A stretch of DNA of 64,000 nt from Moringa oleifera. Its lineage: Eukaryota; Streptophyta; Magnoliopsida; Brassicales; Moringaceae. Under the pieces are notes generated by a model. It saw only the letters and a program-made list of their open reading frames with translations, was not told where the DNA came from and did not search any database. Shown one piece after another: positions 47,901 through 59,023 of the stretch. Made by a program: the position numbers and the translations under genes. Positions within the stretch are counted from its first letter, which is position 1. Each line of letters opens with the position of its first letter. The DNA lies in NCBI GenBank assembly GCA_021397835.1, contig JAJFZO010000094.1, positions 8,718,001 to 8,782,000 on the forward strand. Reading direction: 5' to 3'.

Positions 47901-50900
47901 AAATGTCCTACCAATAACAAACCGACCCCCTCCCACCTGAAAACTCACCCAAGGCTCAAACTCCATCCACACATTCCTAATCACCTTCCAAACCCCATTA
48001 TCATATACGACTCACTCCTTACAATCATGCCTCACCCACCCTCCACCACTGCATATCTAGCTTCCATAACCTTCCTCTATAGACTATTCCTTTCCACCGC
48101 AAAATGCCATAGTCATTTACCGAAAAATGCCACAATAAAAGCTCGAAGAGGCTTGATACCCAAGCCCCCTTCTACCAGCAGCTTATTAACTGTTCCATCC
48201 CACTAAGAGATCTTTTAAAATTTACACCCTATCTTATATCAAAATTACAGCATTTTGTGATTTGCATTACTAGATTATAACTTGCACAATCATGTCAAAT
48301 TAGAAAAGACTCATTTGTGCCTCTTTTCCCGATATATCACAAATGTAATTTACATATAGACTATAATAGAGTCAGTGGTAAAATTCCCTGGTTAGTGAAA
48401 TTTGCAGTGAAACACATGGCATATTTGTCAAGGAAGTAATTAGTCATCAGGAGTCAGAGATGAGGGGAAGAACCTGATTAGTAGTCAACATAGGCTGCCC
48501 ATCAACCCGTCTTAGTCGATACTTGAAAACAGTAAATCCCGAAATACCCTTCTCTGCCCAATACTTAACAACCTGCAAAAGAAAAAGGGTTGACAAGATA
48601 AATTACATAGTTGAACAAAAATTCATCAAAAGAATCATTGCATTAGAAAAAATGGCACAAAAATATTTGCTAGCTAAAGTAGAAATGGATTCAGGACTAA
48701 CTTCCAAAGTCACCATAGAGCTTATCAAAATAACTACTATTAGTATCAACCAAGTACCATATAAGATGTATGGTAGAATCTATTTCCAATCTACTTTTGC
48801 AAAACCTTCATTTTTTCTAGTAGGTAGCATGTTCATAATGAAATAAATTCATCAACAATAAATATAAAATGGAGCTCCAGAAATACGTTTGACAATTACC
48901 TTGTACAAGCCATCATAAGTGTAAACTTTTCCAGAGTAACTACTTGAAGATACGTGGCCACGAATTACCCTGACAGACACATTTTGCTCAACACAATTCT
49001 GCAATTAAATGCACATCGACGAGATTCATTATCATACAAGACAAACTCCACAAGGATGTCAGCGCCAAAAACACGTACACAAACACACAACATAGATGGT
49101 CAGTGAAGAAATCACCGACCTCCCTTAAGACGCAATCTCATCTAACTATATGAATGTATTGATTTAGCAAACTCCAAGCTCCCATGAATTCAGATCCGAG
49201 GCTTTTGTTAAACAATGAAATCATTCAAAAACTATGGTCTTACAAGAGCAAATACAAGGAAGCAACTCGAGAACTAAAATACTCTAGATACACACCTTTA
49301 ATGCCAAATTACCACGTTCCAGTACTTGATCCCCAATTTGACGCTTATTACCCTTTAAATCATGACCTCCTTGACCAGTATAAACAACCTCATCAGCATT
49401 ATCCAAATCATCTTCATACATGCCTGACAAAACTATGGCAACTGCAAGCGGGAATTCAAGGTTTCTATACTGCAATTCAAAAATGTGAAAGAAATAAGAG
49501 ATTGCTACTCGAGAAAAACGGTGCCATACTTTAAGCCCCTGTAGCAACAAGCTTTCTCATGTCTCAAGAAAAAAAAATACAAAAGCACAACATTAAAGAA
49601 TACAAAAGCAATGAAACTGCCTTCAATTGTTCAGTTGCTGATTTTACGTGAGCAACCAAACATGAAAGTGCGAATGCCTAGCATGCCAAGAAAACATAGG
49701 AATAGAGACAAGTCAATGGAAAAAGAAGCATATAACTTATCTAGAGCTCAGCTAAATGGCATCTTGACTGTTAATGACCTTCAGTAAACACGTGATACAT
49801 AAGACCACCTCTGACTAAAAGATAAAAAAGAAAAAAAGAGATAAGCAATCAATGTGAAGTTGACTTAGACATGTTTACTTCAGGAGAATATTCAATTTAA
49901 TGGCCAAATGATGCATTTCACGGCAGTCTATTATACTGCTTCCAACAAAAGTTTAGCTTTAACAACAAGAAGCCCATCATAGATATAGATCAAACTCACG
50001 CATTCGAATAGAAACTCATACACAATATCACAATCCAAACAAAGATTAATCGGTGCAGAATAATCTTAAATAATGCAAATAAGAGATTAATTGAAATAAA
50101 TTCATTCAAAAATCACATTCATTTAAACCAACTATTGACTAACTCCCTTTCATGAACTCATCCACAAATTTTTAACGCATTACCTGTTTCTTGTAGGAAA
50201 GCCCCATATAGTCAATCCCATTTAACCAGTGACTGTGAAAACCAACAGCAACCATTTCAGCCCGCGAATAGAACTGATGCCCAACTTCAATGCCTGACAT
50301 CGGGAGCAAGTACACAAGAGCAATAAAAATTTCCTAGTTGTAACACATACAACATCTTTAAATAAAGTTTATCAAACAGATGAATGAGTTCATATAATTT
50401 ATTTAAGAACAGAATAAACATTAGACATCAAACATGACGTTGTGCAAAAGTTCATAGAGTAGTAAACATGATAACTCCACCAACCAACCTGGAATTTCGC
50501 CTATCCTTTTCTTACCATACAATACCGTCTCGGTCTCAATCATCTGCAACCAAAAAAAAATCAATTTTGATGAAAGTGAGGAATCATAACAGAATATCTT
50601 AACCATATGCACAGGCTGGCCACACTCTCTACGACTGACCATTCATAGTCAACATCAACTTAAAAATATTTCTGAAAAAAAATTCTAAAATATCATCTTT
50701 TTTATCATAAACCATTATCATGGGTTCATCAGTTTCATGTCAAGAGCAAACTTACACATTAGGGGCAAATTGCAAATATCATGCAAAACAATATGAATTT
50801 GCATCAGTATCCAGTTCTTAAGAAGGTCCAAAAAATGACAGCAATGTGTGTATTTTCATAAGAATGACATGGCAGAAACCATACGAGATGGAAGAGTAGA

Positions 50901-52219
50901 ACATAAAAAATTGCAAATGACATGTTTTATTCCCAAAGATTATGAATTAAGTCTTGGGATAACTAGCAAGCAGTAAGCTTAGCACATACTAAGTTACACA
51001 AATAGCTAATAATTCTAAAAAGAACCATCAAAGCATTATATCTTAACTTGCCTTAGATACTGCCTTCAAATCAGGTCGCTTCGCCTTGCTCTTACCCTCC
51101 CCTTCAGGCATAGCCCTTTTCTGCACAAATTTTCGGTAATATCAAATAGGAGAAAACATTTATATTCAGATCACGGAAAGGGAATATATGAGGAAGAATA
51201 TATGTACATATATATATATGACTTGCAGATTGACTGAGTCAAAAATCAGATGTCTGAATGAGTCGACTTCCGCAACTATAATATTGAACCAACATTAAGA
51301 ACTCTCAGTATTTCCAAGATACATAGAACACCACAGAAATCCTCCGGATCTATAGCACTCAAACATTACCATATATGAATATGACTGTCAGAAGCATTTA
51401 GCTCTGCATTACAAGCCAAAGCTTGGTACAACCTGGCCGGGTTACTTAAAGCTTCACAAACACATATCAGTATAAATACAACCTAAATTATGTATTCTTC
51501 TACAATAAACTTTCAGTAAACCCAAGACACAGTGACAAAGAAAAAGGTTGGAGTAGATTAATCACCTTAGATTTGGAGAGCTTAGTGGCTTCCTTACCAA
51601 CTTCCTCCTTTGCGCATCTCTTTTCCTCTTCCTAAGAAGAATTAAGAAAACACATAAATGCAAATCCGCTCGCCCAAATCAAATAAAAGTGAGATAAAAC
51701 CAAACAACTAATTGAGAACCCAAAACAGGATAAAATATCGAATACCAAGGGCCTCTCTGCCACGACTACCAATGATCAAAAGGACACTCAAGATTAAACA
51801 GTCCAGTTATACACAGAACTAACCTGAACAAAATGAAGATAGTGCTTGTTGAACAACCTCAAGGTCTCCTTCACTTTAGCATGCGCACTTTTCTCAATTA
51901 TATTTCCATTTTCCTCTACACAGTCTTCTCCCATCACAAATTCTGTCCTCCCTTTCTTTTTCTCTTCACTTGAGCTAATTAAATCTGAAACTTTCCGCTC
52001 AATCTTTTCATCATCGCTTTCTACATTTCTCCTGCGCCTATTCCTACAATACGTGATGGTTTTCTTCTCCCTAGTACCTCCGTCATCGCCCAACAGCTCC
52101 ATTCTTTGCCGAACCAAACGCTCCTTCTCAGCTCTCTGTTTGTCATGAATCCTCTTGCTCGATCGCCTCATCCTCTCCGCTTCCTTTTCTACAATCTTCT
52201 TCTTGGTTTTAGCTGCCAT
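35927..52219 (-). CDS. SUVH4: Histone H3K9 methyltransferase SUVH4/KRYPTONITE
   Basis: It reads methylated DNA through its SRA domain and writes H3K9me2, sustaining CHROMOMETHYLASE-dependent non-CG methylation at transposons. Fifteen exons: 52219-51824, 51631-51566, 51120-51052, 50543-50489, 50293-50184, 49469-49296, 48998-48900, 48572-48474, 39441-39392, 39279-39191, 38678-38519, 38432-38327, 38218-38036, 36933-36697 and 36040-35927. They encode 668 residues (Arabidopsis 624). Layout: basic N-terminus; SRA/YDG about 178-340; pre-SET cysteine cluster about 415-475; SET about 490-640 with NHSCEPN at 595-601; post-SET CYCGAADC near the end. The usual YDYG after NHSC reads YDYA (Ala638). The introns after exons 3 and 10 have GC donors. 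Intron 8 is 9032 bases (48473-39442) and filled with retroelement remnants. Exon 9, only 50 bases, lies just beyond it and keeps the frame. Confidence 0.95.
36658..36677. repeat. (GA)n microsatellite in SUVH4 intron 14
   Basis: About ten GA units start 20 bases beyond the exon 14 donor. On the transcript this is a CU-rich stretch just downstream of the 5' splice site. An effect on splicing is possible but not shown. Confidence 0.85.
39955..41215 (-). mobile_element. LINE (L1-type) retrotransposon, 3' part, inside SUVH4 intron 8
   Basis: Broken minus-strand frames carry the C-terminal half of a plant LINE reverse transcriptase ORF. Visible parts are the segment after the polymerase (FLWHN, GGLGIKSCGMFNKALLGKW near 40.8-40.95 kb) and the terminal zinc-binding region (WLIWKERN near 40.15 kb). 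The left end has a T run followed by an A run (39941-39962), as expected for the tailed 3' end of a minus-strand LINE. Frameshifts and stops show it is dead. The matching polymerase part lies at 43.6-45.4 kb. Confidence 0.8.
41067..41215. repeat. 76 bp tandem duplication within the LINE remnant
   Basis: The segment beginning TATCTTCCAT at 41067 repeats at 41143 with a few mismatches, ending near 41215. It falls inside LINE-derived coding sequence, so it arose after insertion or in the parent element. Confidence 0.8.
41250..43110 (-). mobile_element. Ty3-type (chromovirus-like) LTR retrotransposon fragment, 3' end
   Basis: Minus-strand remnants in element order: integrase C-terminal half (43096-42737), the pre-chromodomain segment (about 42724-42539), and a decayed chromodomain-like stretch with a WKG motif (about 42480-42310). 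A purine tract follows (42271-42259), then a TGTCAAACCC start of a probable 3' LTR at 42258 running left to about 41.25 kb. Gag, protease, reverse transcriptase and the 5' LTR are missing, and stops interrupt the frames. It interrupts a LINE of the same orientation, so it inserted later. The left boundary is approximate. Confidence 0.75.
43560..45360 (-). mobile_element. LINE (L1-type) retrotransposon, reverse transcriptase part, inside SUVH4 intron 8
   Basis: Minus-strand, broken frames show the LINE polymerase in order. Upstream linker with ALWLKERN is near 44.75 kb, a PSPDGF block near 44.46 kb, LILKKTG and KDFRSTSLV near 44.3 kb, LSPLFFIVVMEAL near 43.9 kb, and a degenerated active-site region near 43.8 kb where the usual ADD reads ASD. 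It continues the 3' part at 39.96-41.2 kb; the Ty3 fragment separates the two. Non-functional. Confidence 0.75.
45361..47079. other. Unassigned part of SUVH4 intron 8
   Basis: The left two thirds may be the decayed 5' region of the LINE to its left: the minus strand has a Cys-rich short stretch near 45.97 kb like a LINE ORF1 knuckle, but I cannot prove it. A C10-T-C6 tract followed by eight A sits at 46449-46473. From about 46.65 to 47.05 kb the sequence is AT-rich without recognisable content. Confidence 0.4.
47080..48220 (-). mobile_element. Second LINE fragment (3' end of the reverse transcriptase ORF) in SUVH4 intron 8
   Basis: Minus-strand frames contain a GGLGIKPLRAF-type block near 48.15 kb and a zinc-binding-domain-like stretch near 47.55-47.75 kb with many stops. 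It repeats the same C-terminal region as the first LINE, so it is a separate insertion. Heavily decayed, with approximate ends. Confidence 0.65.
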
Positions 52220-55200
52220 TCCGCTTATATGCTTTCTTCTCTGTTCGAAAATCGGTTAGATGTTAATATCCATTACCTTAGCTAGTAATGATAGAACTAC
52301 GAATCCTAACCGATAGCACCCAGAAAAAAAGTCTAAAAGAAAAAGAACATCAAAACTGATATGAAGTAAACATTGACGAGTAAGCTGCAACAATGCGAAC
52401 CTGTAGACCACAATATGTGAGACGAAGAGTGCTCTAAAAAGAGTGGAATCGTCGAGGATCTGAGAGAGATATGGATAGGAGCAGGAAGAGATTCTTAAAA
52501 GAGCGGAGATGGCTAGTGACAGTGAATAGGCCACAACAAGGGTATAGGGGGCGGCAAGGGGAAAAAGAGTGCGAAAAGGCAGCTCGACTGCCGAGAAGTC
52601 TAAAAGGACGATCTCGATTTGAGCATCAACTTATTTCAAAATCCTCTTCTCTTCGTTTTTATTCTTCAATTGCCCCATTTTGAGCCCTGCCTTTAGTTTT
52701 GACATCTTTCCAAACTTTTGTGAGAGAGATGGTAGAATGAAACTGCAAAAGATCTGATTCCTTAAAATTGTTATCACTGATACTGTTATCTATTTGTTTT
52801 TACCTTTTTAATCTTTGTGAGTTCATTTGTCTCTAATTTTTATTATGCTAATCTGATTTCTTTTTTTATTTTTAAGTATTATCATATCAGATAAATTAAT
52901 TCAAAGAAAAAATTAAATCATAAGATAATTTTTATATTTTATATTTTAAAAACATTCGTTGCTAGATATTAAATTATTAGGAATAAGTTTTTAAATTTTA
53001 TATTACTAAATTATGATATTAAATAATATATACAATATTATTTTTATATTTTAAAAACATGTTTACAATTTAAACACAAATCATAACTAATCAAAAATTA
53101 AAATATATAATATTTACAAATGATAAAAATCATAATAACACTTGGTGAAATTTATCAAAAAGGTTTTCCCCCCAAAACATTAAGTTAAAATAAAAATACA
53201 CATAATTCATATTTTTTTTGTTATTTTGTGAATATATAATTACTATATTATCTATAAAATTTTAGAATTTATTATTAAGTAGTTAATATTTTAATGTTAT
53301 TTGGTTATATTTTATCCCTTGTTACATAAAACCATATAATTATAACCGTATTTTTAGGGCCTAATTGGATTATTAAGAGATAAAAAAAAAATTGGTGACA
53401 TGTGGGATAAACAATCATGTTGACAGTATTACACCATGATTGAGTCTAAATCTTACGCTGACAAATTAGCGAAATTAGAGAAGCAAAATGGAAGAAATTA
53501 ATTTTGTAATATTTCATAAAATAATTAATCTTACATAAAAGTAAAATTTCATAAAGTGTATTAGAAAAATATATTAACCAAATAATTGATTTTAACATTC
53601 AATTTTAAAAAGTATGATTATTATTATTATAATGCCTATAGATTTTTTACAAAAATTTAACATATCTACATAATTTTTTATTTAAATACTTAAAGGAAAT
53701 GTTAATTCTGACAATTAGAATTTATATATATATATATACATATCAATGATTAGTATTGAAACCAAAAAAAAAAAAAAGTTAAAAATAGTTTTGACATTAT
53801 TTATAATAATTTGTCTTAGTTTTATATACCTGAAATATATAAGAAAAATAAATATTTTTTAAAAATATAATATAAAATTAAAAACTTTATATGTACATGA
53901 AAAGGGTTAAAAAAAAGTCACATATAAGCAAACTGTGGTCCTCCTGATCCCACTTTTGACTTTACAACACTCAGATTTTTTTTTTTTATTATTTTTTATT
54001 TTACTGTCTAATCTAACAAATTTCTGTTTCACCTATCAATCAAATCAAATAATATTATATATTTAAGAACAAATGCGTCCTATGTCTTTAATTTTAAATT
54101 GAAACATTGCCTTGTCCAACAAGTTAAAGCTTATTAAATATATGAATGAATTATATATAAAGTATCACTTACTCATTTAAATTTAAATTACATTCTTATA
54201 AATATAAAAATTTATTGTTAATATACTGCATTAATATATTTTATTAATATTTATTTAAATGTGATATATTTATTGCGTATATAAAATTAAATTTCTTAAA
54301 AATTTATTTTGTGTGAGCTATTATATTTAAAAAATAAGATATTTTATTTATTTTCTAAAATTTATATATTATTTAAATTAATTATTTATAAAAATAATTT
54401 TGATTTTCATTACTTATTTGTTATTAGACAAAAATATATTTTTAAATATTTATAATATTATTTATTTTACACATTAATTTTATATTATCATTACATAAAA
54501 ATGTTTATTACTTTTAATTTTTTAATCTTAATATTTTGCATACAATAAGTTTGTTATATATTCAATATCTCAAATGTTTTAAGTTATCAATGTGATGTTC
54601 TTATTATCATCATTGATTTTATATGTTAAAATTTAATTATTTATTTATATTATATTTATTTTTTAAATAATAATAGTAAATAAAATTATTTATTAAATTA
54701 AATTATATAGATTTGTTCATTTGACTACATATTATATATTTCAAAATTATTAAATTAACTTGTTCAAAATATCTTAAAATAACTCATAAACATAATTTAA
54801 TAGATTTTTTTAAATGAAGCACATACATTTAAATAAAATTAAATAAAATTCTATCTAAATAAGTTATTAATTTGAAAAACTCAGATTTTCATCTCCCATG
54901 AAAATGCTATAATGAGGATTTTGATACCACCAAATATTTTTTTTAATTTTTAAATAATATTATTAAAGTTAATCTTTAACTAATAAAAATATTTAATAAA
55001 TAACTAAGCATATAAATTATATTGCTATAAAAATTACCTTATTAAATTTGTTTATTAAAAATTTCAAATAAAATTAATATTTAATATATTATTTAAATTA
55101 TTATTAATTAAATATTTGATTAATTATCAAAACAAAACTAATATTCAAGACACAATTTTCAAAAAAAAATCATATTAAAAGATTACTTCAAAAATTTTAC

Positions 55201-56403
55201 TAATTGAAAAATATTTTACTATCTCAAATAAATTAATTCAAAATTTGAGTCATATTAATTATTTTATTAGTTTAAATAAATTAATTAATATTATAAATAT
55301 TATTTTTGATAATTATCACAAGATATAGTAAAAATATTAATTGAAATATTTTTACACTAGGATAAAATTGCCATGAAACATCACTTTGAATAAAAGTCAC
55401 AGAAATTTACATGCGAAGAACACTATAAAATCAAAAAAGAAAAAAAAAAGGCCATGAAACAAAAATTAAGTTGATAAATTTTTAATTCTTAAAAAATTAT
55501 TTCAAAATTTTAATTAATTGAAAAATATTTTTATCATCTCAAATAAATTAATTCAAAATTTGAATCATATTAATTATTTTATTATTTTAAATAAATTAAT
55601 TAATGTTATACATATTATTTATTGATAATTATTACAAAATATTATTAAAATATTGATACCACCAATTTAATGTAAATAAATTTTTTATTTTAACACCAAA
55701 ATATTTCAATTACTTGAATGAATTAAAACATCAAAATTTCAAATTTATTTCATGTTAAACTGGTATATAAATAATCACAAATTATTATTTTTTTTAAAAC
55801 CATATTATATTGAAAAATCATTTTTATTCTAATTATGCCAAAATAAATATTAATTGATATTATCAATTCTAAACAAAAATTGGTCAAAATTAGCTGCTAA
55901 TTATAGTATCACATTAATAAAGACTTAACATATTTCTAATTTAGTAACTAATAAAACAAAAACCTTGACTTAGTATCTTCATGAACCACCACCACTTTGA
56001 ATAAAAAATCAAATACAAATTCATATGCAAATAAAACTATAAAATTGCCATGAATCAAAATCATTAAATCACAAATTAATATACTGATTTCATTATCTTC
56101 ATATAAATTATCTCATATACAAAAAAGGAAAAAGACTAAAAAGACTTTAAGTCTTTCATTTCAATAAGAAGGAAAGAATCTCATACACTAAACAAATTGA
56201 AGGCTAATTTAGCACATACGGTATATCTGCAATGCACCCTAAAGCCTCCGAATCAAAGTTTTGTCCATGAGTCAAAATGGAAAGAATTTCTTCTAAGTCG
56301 ATGCATTTGCAAGGACTCTAACCACAAAGAACAATTACATTCCAATGGTATAGAGATGAGAAAGTTTGTAGGAAGTAACTATAATATCACCGGAAAAGCA
56401 ATA
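52220..56403. other. AT-rich intergenic block upstream of SUVH4 and downstream of NAA30
   Basis: The first ~500 bases are the SUVH4 promoter and 5' UTR. From about 52.75 to 56.15 kb the sequence is extremely AT-rich, with no open frame beyond background and few G or C. It contains diverged direct repeats near 55.2-56.05 kb. No transposase or polymerase trace is readable. It could be a decayed non-autonomous element cluster or a matrix-attachment-type region; neither is shown. Confidence 0.6.
55183..55655. repeat. Diverged direct repeats, about 155 bp each, offset 315 bp
   Basis: The segment at about 55183-55340 (containing CTCAAATAAATTAATTC) recurs at about 55498-55655 with scattered mismatches and small indels. 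A second, shorter pair shares CACTTTGAATAAAA at about 55370-55435 and 55979-56045, with the same AACTATAAAAT end. The pattern suggests a tandemly duplicated unit of roughly 300 to 600 bases that has decayed. Confidence 0.7.
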
Positions 56404-58574
56404 TTACAGACCTTGATGTTGCTCAGGAGGCACGTGACCATGATGGCTGTGGCCACCATCTTGATTTGCCATCATAGACAGGGAAGGGTGTAACTCCGGG
56501 CGGGGAAATAACAGTTTCAAGCGAAAGGCATCAACTCCATTCAAGTAGTAACGGAAAAGGCGTTTTGCTCTGATAAATCCGAGACGACCATAAAGTGCGA
56601 GTGCTCCTTTGTTGGTGACTTCTGCTTCCAGTGTAACCTTCAGAAAAATATATGCAGAGTCATCATTAGCATTTTGTCGCTGTTCGCCTTTTTATAACTA
56701 AAAGCAGATGGAAACAAAGAAAAATGCAGGAAAGCCCTAAGCTCAAAAGAACAAAAATCCAGACTACTCATCGTGTCATCATTGGTTTCGTGAATCATGA
56801 GGTTGCTTAGACAAAGATTGAAACCAATCAGATAGGAGAAATGAGGAAACGATCAGACGCAAGAGGACCATTCCTTTTTTTCTGGCCAAATCTAGCAGAT
56901 TCAGACTCAACTCAATTCAGAAACAACTACCCTTATCCAAATCCTAATTGGCTTAGCTTTAATAAAATCAGTCATCAAAGGCCAAAAACATGAAGGCTTA
57001 GTATTCTTTGAAATTATAAGAACAAAGATGATAGAAAAAACATTGACTACTATTAGCACAAATCGATTAGAATGGACATGACACACATCATCCAAGATGG
57101 GCAGACACTGAGGCACATCTTGTCCGCAGAGCAAAGACAATCTTAAAGAATCATTTCAGAAAGTTGCACAGTTATGCAATACGAGTTTACCAACTAGCTT
57201 CAAAGACAAACAAGACAGCAGTCCACAGGTTATTCCTTTATTGCACTTCTGTCCTGGTAAGGGAGAGGAGGAAAAAGCAATACGGGAAAATTTAGAAGCC
57301 TCTCCAACTTACAGCCGTCATCACCATGGCCAATTGCAAAGTGGAAAAGGAAGTAAACTTCTTGCGTCAATGTTTTGGCATGCTAAAGAGATACAACTAC
57401 TTTATTATTTCACCATCTCAATTTCCTTATCTTCCTTTGAAATGAAATATGAACAGCCACAACAAACAGTATCTTGAGAATGCAGTTTCCTCCTACCGAA
57501 AACTTACAGAATATATGCCCATAATCCATACACGAGTAAATATGAAATCTAAACTAAACCCATATTCGACTTTCTTCAAAACCCAGAAGACAAAAACTTA
57601 GGCACAACAAATAATGCTAAAAGAAACCTATTGGGAAATATATTGAAATCAAACTGGTTTCTAATTTAATTGGTTGGAAAAAAAGCATTGTTTCTATGAT
57701 GGATCTAATACCCAATTGCATTTCCCATATTTCCTTTCAAATGGCTGGCTTACATTTCAACCCCAATAATAAAAATAGTAATGAGTAATTGACTTCCATG
57801 AAAAATATCAAAGAAGAACCAGACACTCAAAACCGACATACCTCTTCACAGCCAGATTCCATCATGGCTTTAATTGATCTGGTGACAAGTTCTGTGGCTG
57901 CAATGCAAGAGAATTCCAACATTAGAATATCCATAGGACCAAACATGATAACAGTATGACCACAATTGAGCTAAATTCAGCTTTTAGCAATCAAGTTAAG
58001 TTGGTGTAGTAACCTCAAATTCAACAAAACAACTTAAACCATTTATGCTAGCATAATTCATAAAACTGTAATGATGGAAATTCGAAGTGGCACAGCAGTA
58101 AAGTCACAATATCAAGACAATAAACAAAATTGAAATAAGAGAAATGAATCGAAACGGTAATGGAAGGGAGAGAAGATACCAATGCCTCTGCCACGGTAAG
58201 GCTTGATAACAACCAACATGGCAATGTAACCTCTGAAAGTATTTCGATGGTCACCCATCTTACAGACAACAGTACCCACACATTTACCTTTGTGGAAAGC
58301 CTAAGAAAACACAAATTTAGAAATCAAAGACAATAAAAAAAGATATTGTTGAAAAAGGGAAAGTAAGAATGAATGGTAGTACCAAGAAAGACAGTTGGGG
58401 CCAGAGATAGACGAAGTAACGATAGGTGAAGATGGAGTAGGGCTCGCTAAGTTCTTGGTCGACGAGACTCATGATCAATGGCAGATGATGCTCACCACCA
58501 TAACTCATATACTCTATCTCCGATGCATCAAACTCCACTTTCCTTTCACTTCCCTCTCCTGGGCTCCTTTCCAT
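56404..58574 (-). CDS. NAA30: N-alpha-acetyltransferase 30, catalytic subunit of NatC
   Basis: It acetylates N-terminal methionine followed by a hydrophobic residue, using acetyl-CoA, with the NatC partners NAA35 and NAA38. The Arabidopsis homologue MAK3 affects photosynthesis and growth. Four exons: 58574-58383, 58300-58180, 57897-57842 and 56637-56404, giving 200 residues. It is a single GNAT fold. The substrate-side segment [11 protein letters not shown] lies near residues 44-54, and the acetyl-CoA loop RGRGIA is at 100-105 (R-x-x-G-x-A). Further C-terminal are [14 protein letters not shown], and then [15 protein letters not shown] typical of NAA30. A His-rich tail, [12 protein letters not shown], ends the protein. 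The ATG at 58574 is the only in-frame start before the conserved block, and the 5' UTR just upstream is a GA repeat. Confidence 0.94.
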
Positions 58575-59023
58575 TTTCTCTTCCTCTCTCTCTCTCTCTC
58601 TCTCTCTACAGTTCTGAGAGAGATGGATCTCTCAAAAATCAAGATCGAGCAGAACGGAGCTTGAACTTTGAGTGCAGGGAAACAATAGGACTTGCAGTCG
58701 TCAGCTGCGCGCTCTGGTTCCCGGAACTGGGTTAGCACTTGAACGATCATTAAGGTGTCCTAGGCCTGCAAATATCTGAACTAAATGCATGATTTGGGCT
58801 TTCAGGGCCCATATGGCAAGGTCCACTTGTTTTCTGCTATTTATGATCCACCTTCGATAATAAATAGTAGTAATTGACCAACGGCAATGCTTTGATGCAC
58901 ATAAGCAGGTTTGAGAGAGAAAAACATGCTTTCTTTCGCGCACTTCTTTAGCTTTGCGGGCGCTGCATCGAGAGAAAACTATATTGATCCACCTCGACAT
59001 TCCTCGGCTTTTAGAAGGAAGCC
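58575..59023. promoter_or_regulatory. Divergent promoter between NAA30 and the glycosyltransferase-like gene
   Basis: 449 bases separate the two start codons, so both promoters and 5' UTRs share this interval. No clear TATA box was found. The NAA30 side carries a GA repeat a few bases upstream of its ATG. Confidence 0.5.
58584..58607. repeat. (CT)12 microsatellite, a GA repeat in the NAA30 5' UTR
   Basis: About twelve CT units on the plus strand end ten bases from the NAA30 ATG, so the mRNA leader reads GAGAGA. GA-rich leaders are common in plants and bind BPC/GAGA-type factors; a role here is inferred. Confidence 0.85.

Noticed and set aside
58395..58735. Plus-strand frames across NAA30 exon 1
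   Set aside because: They are antisense to NAA30 and composed partly of the CT repeat.
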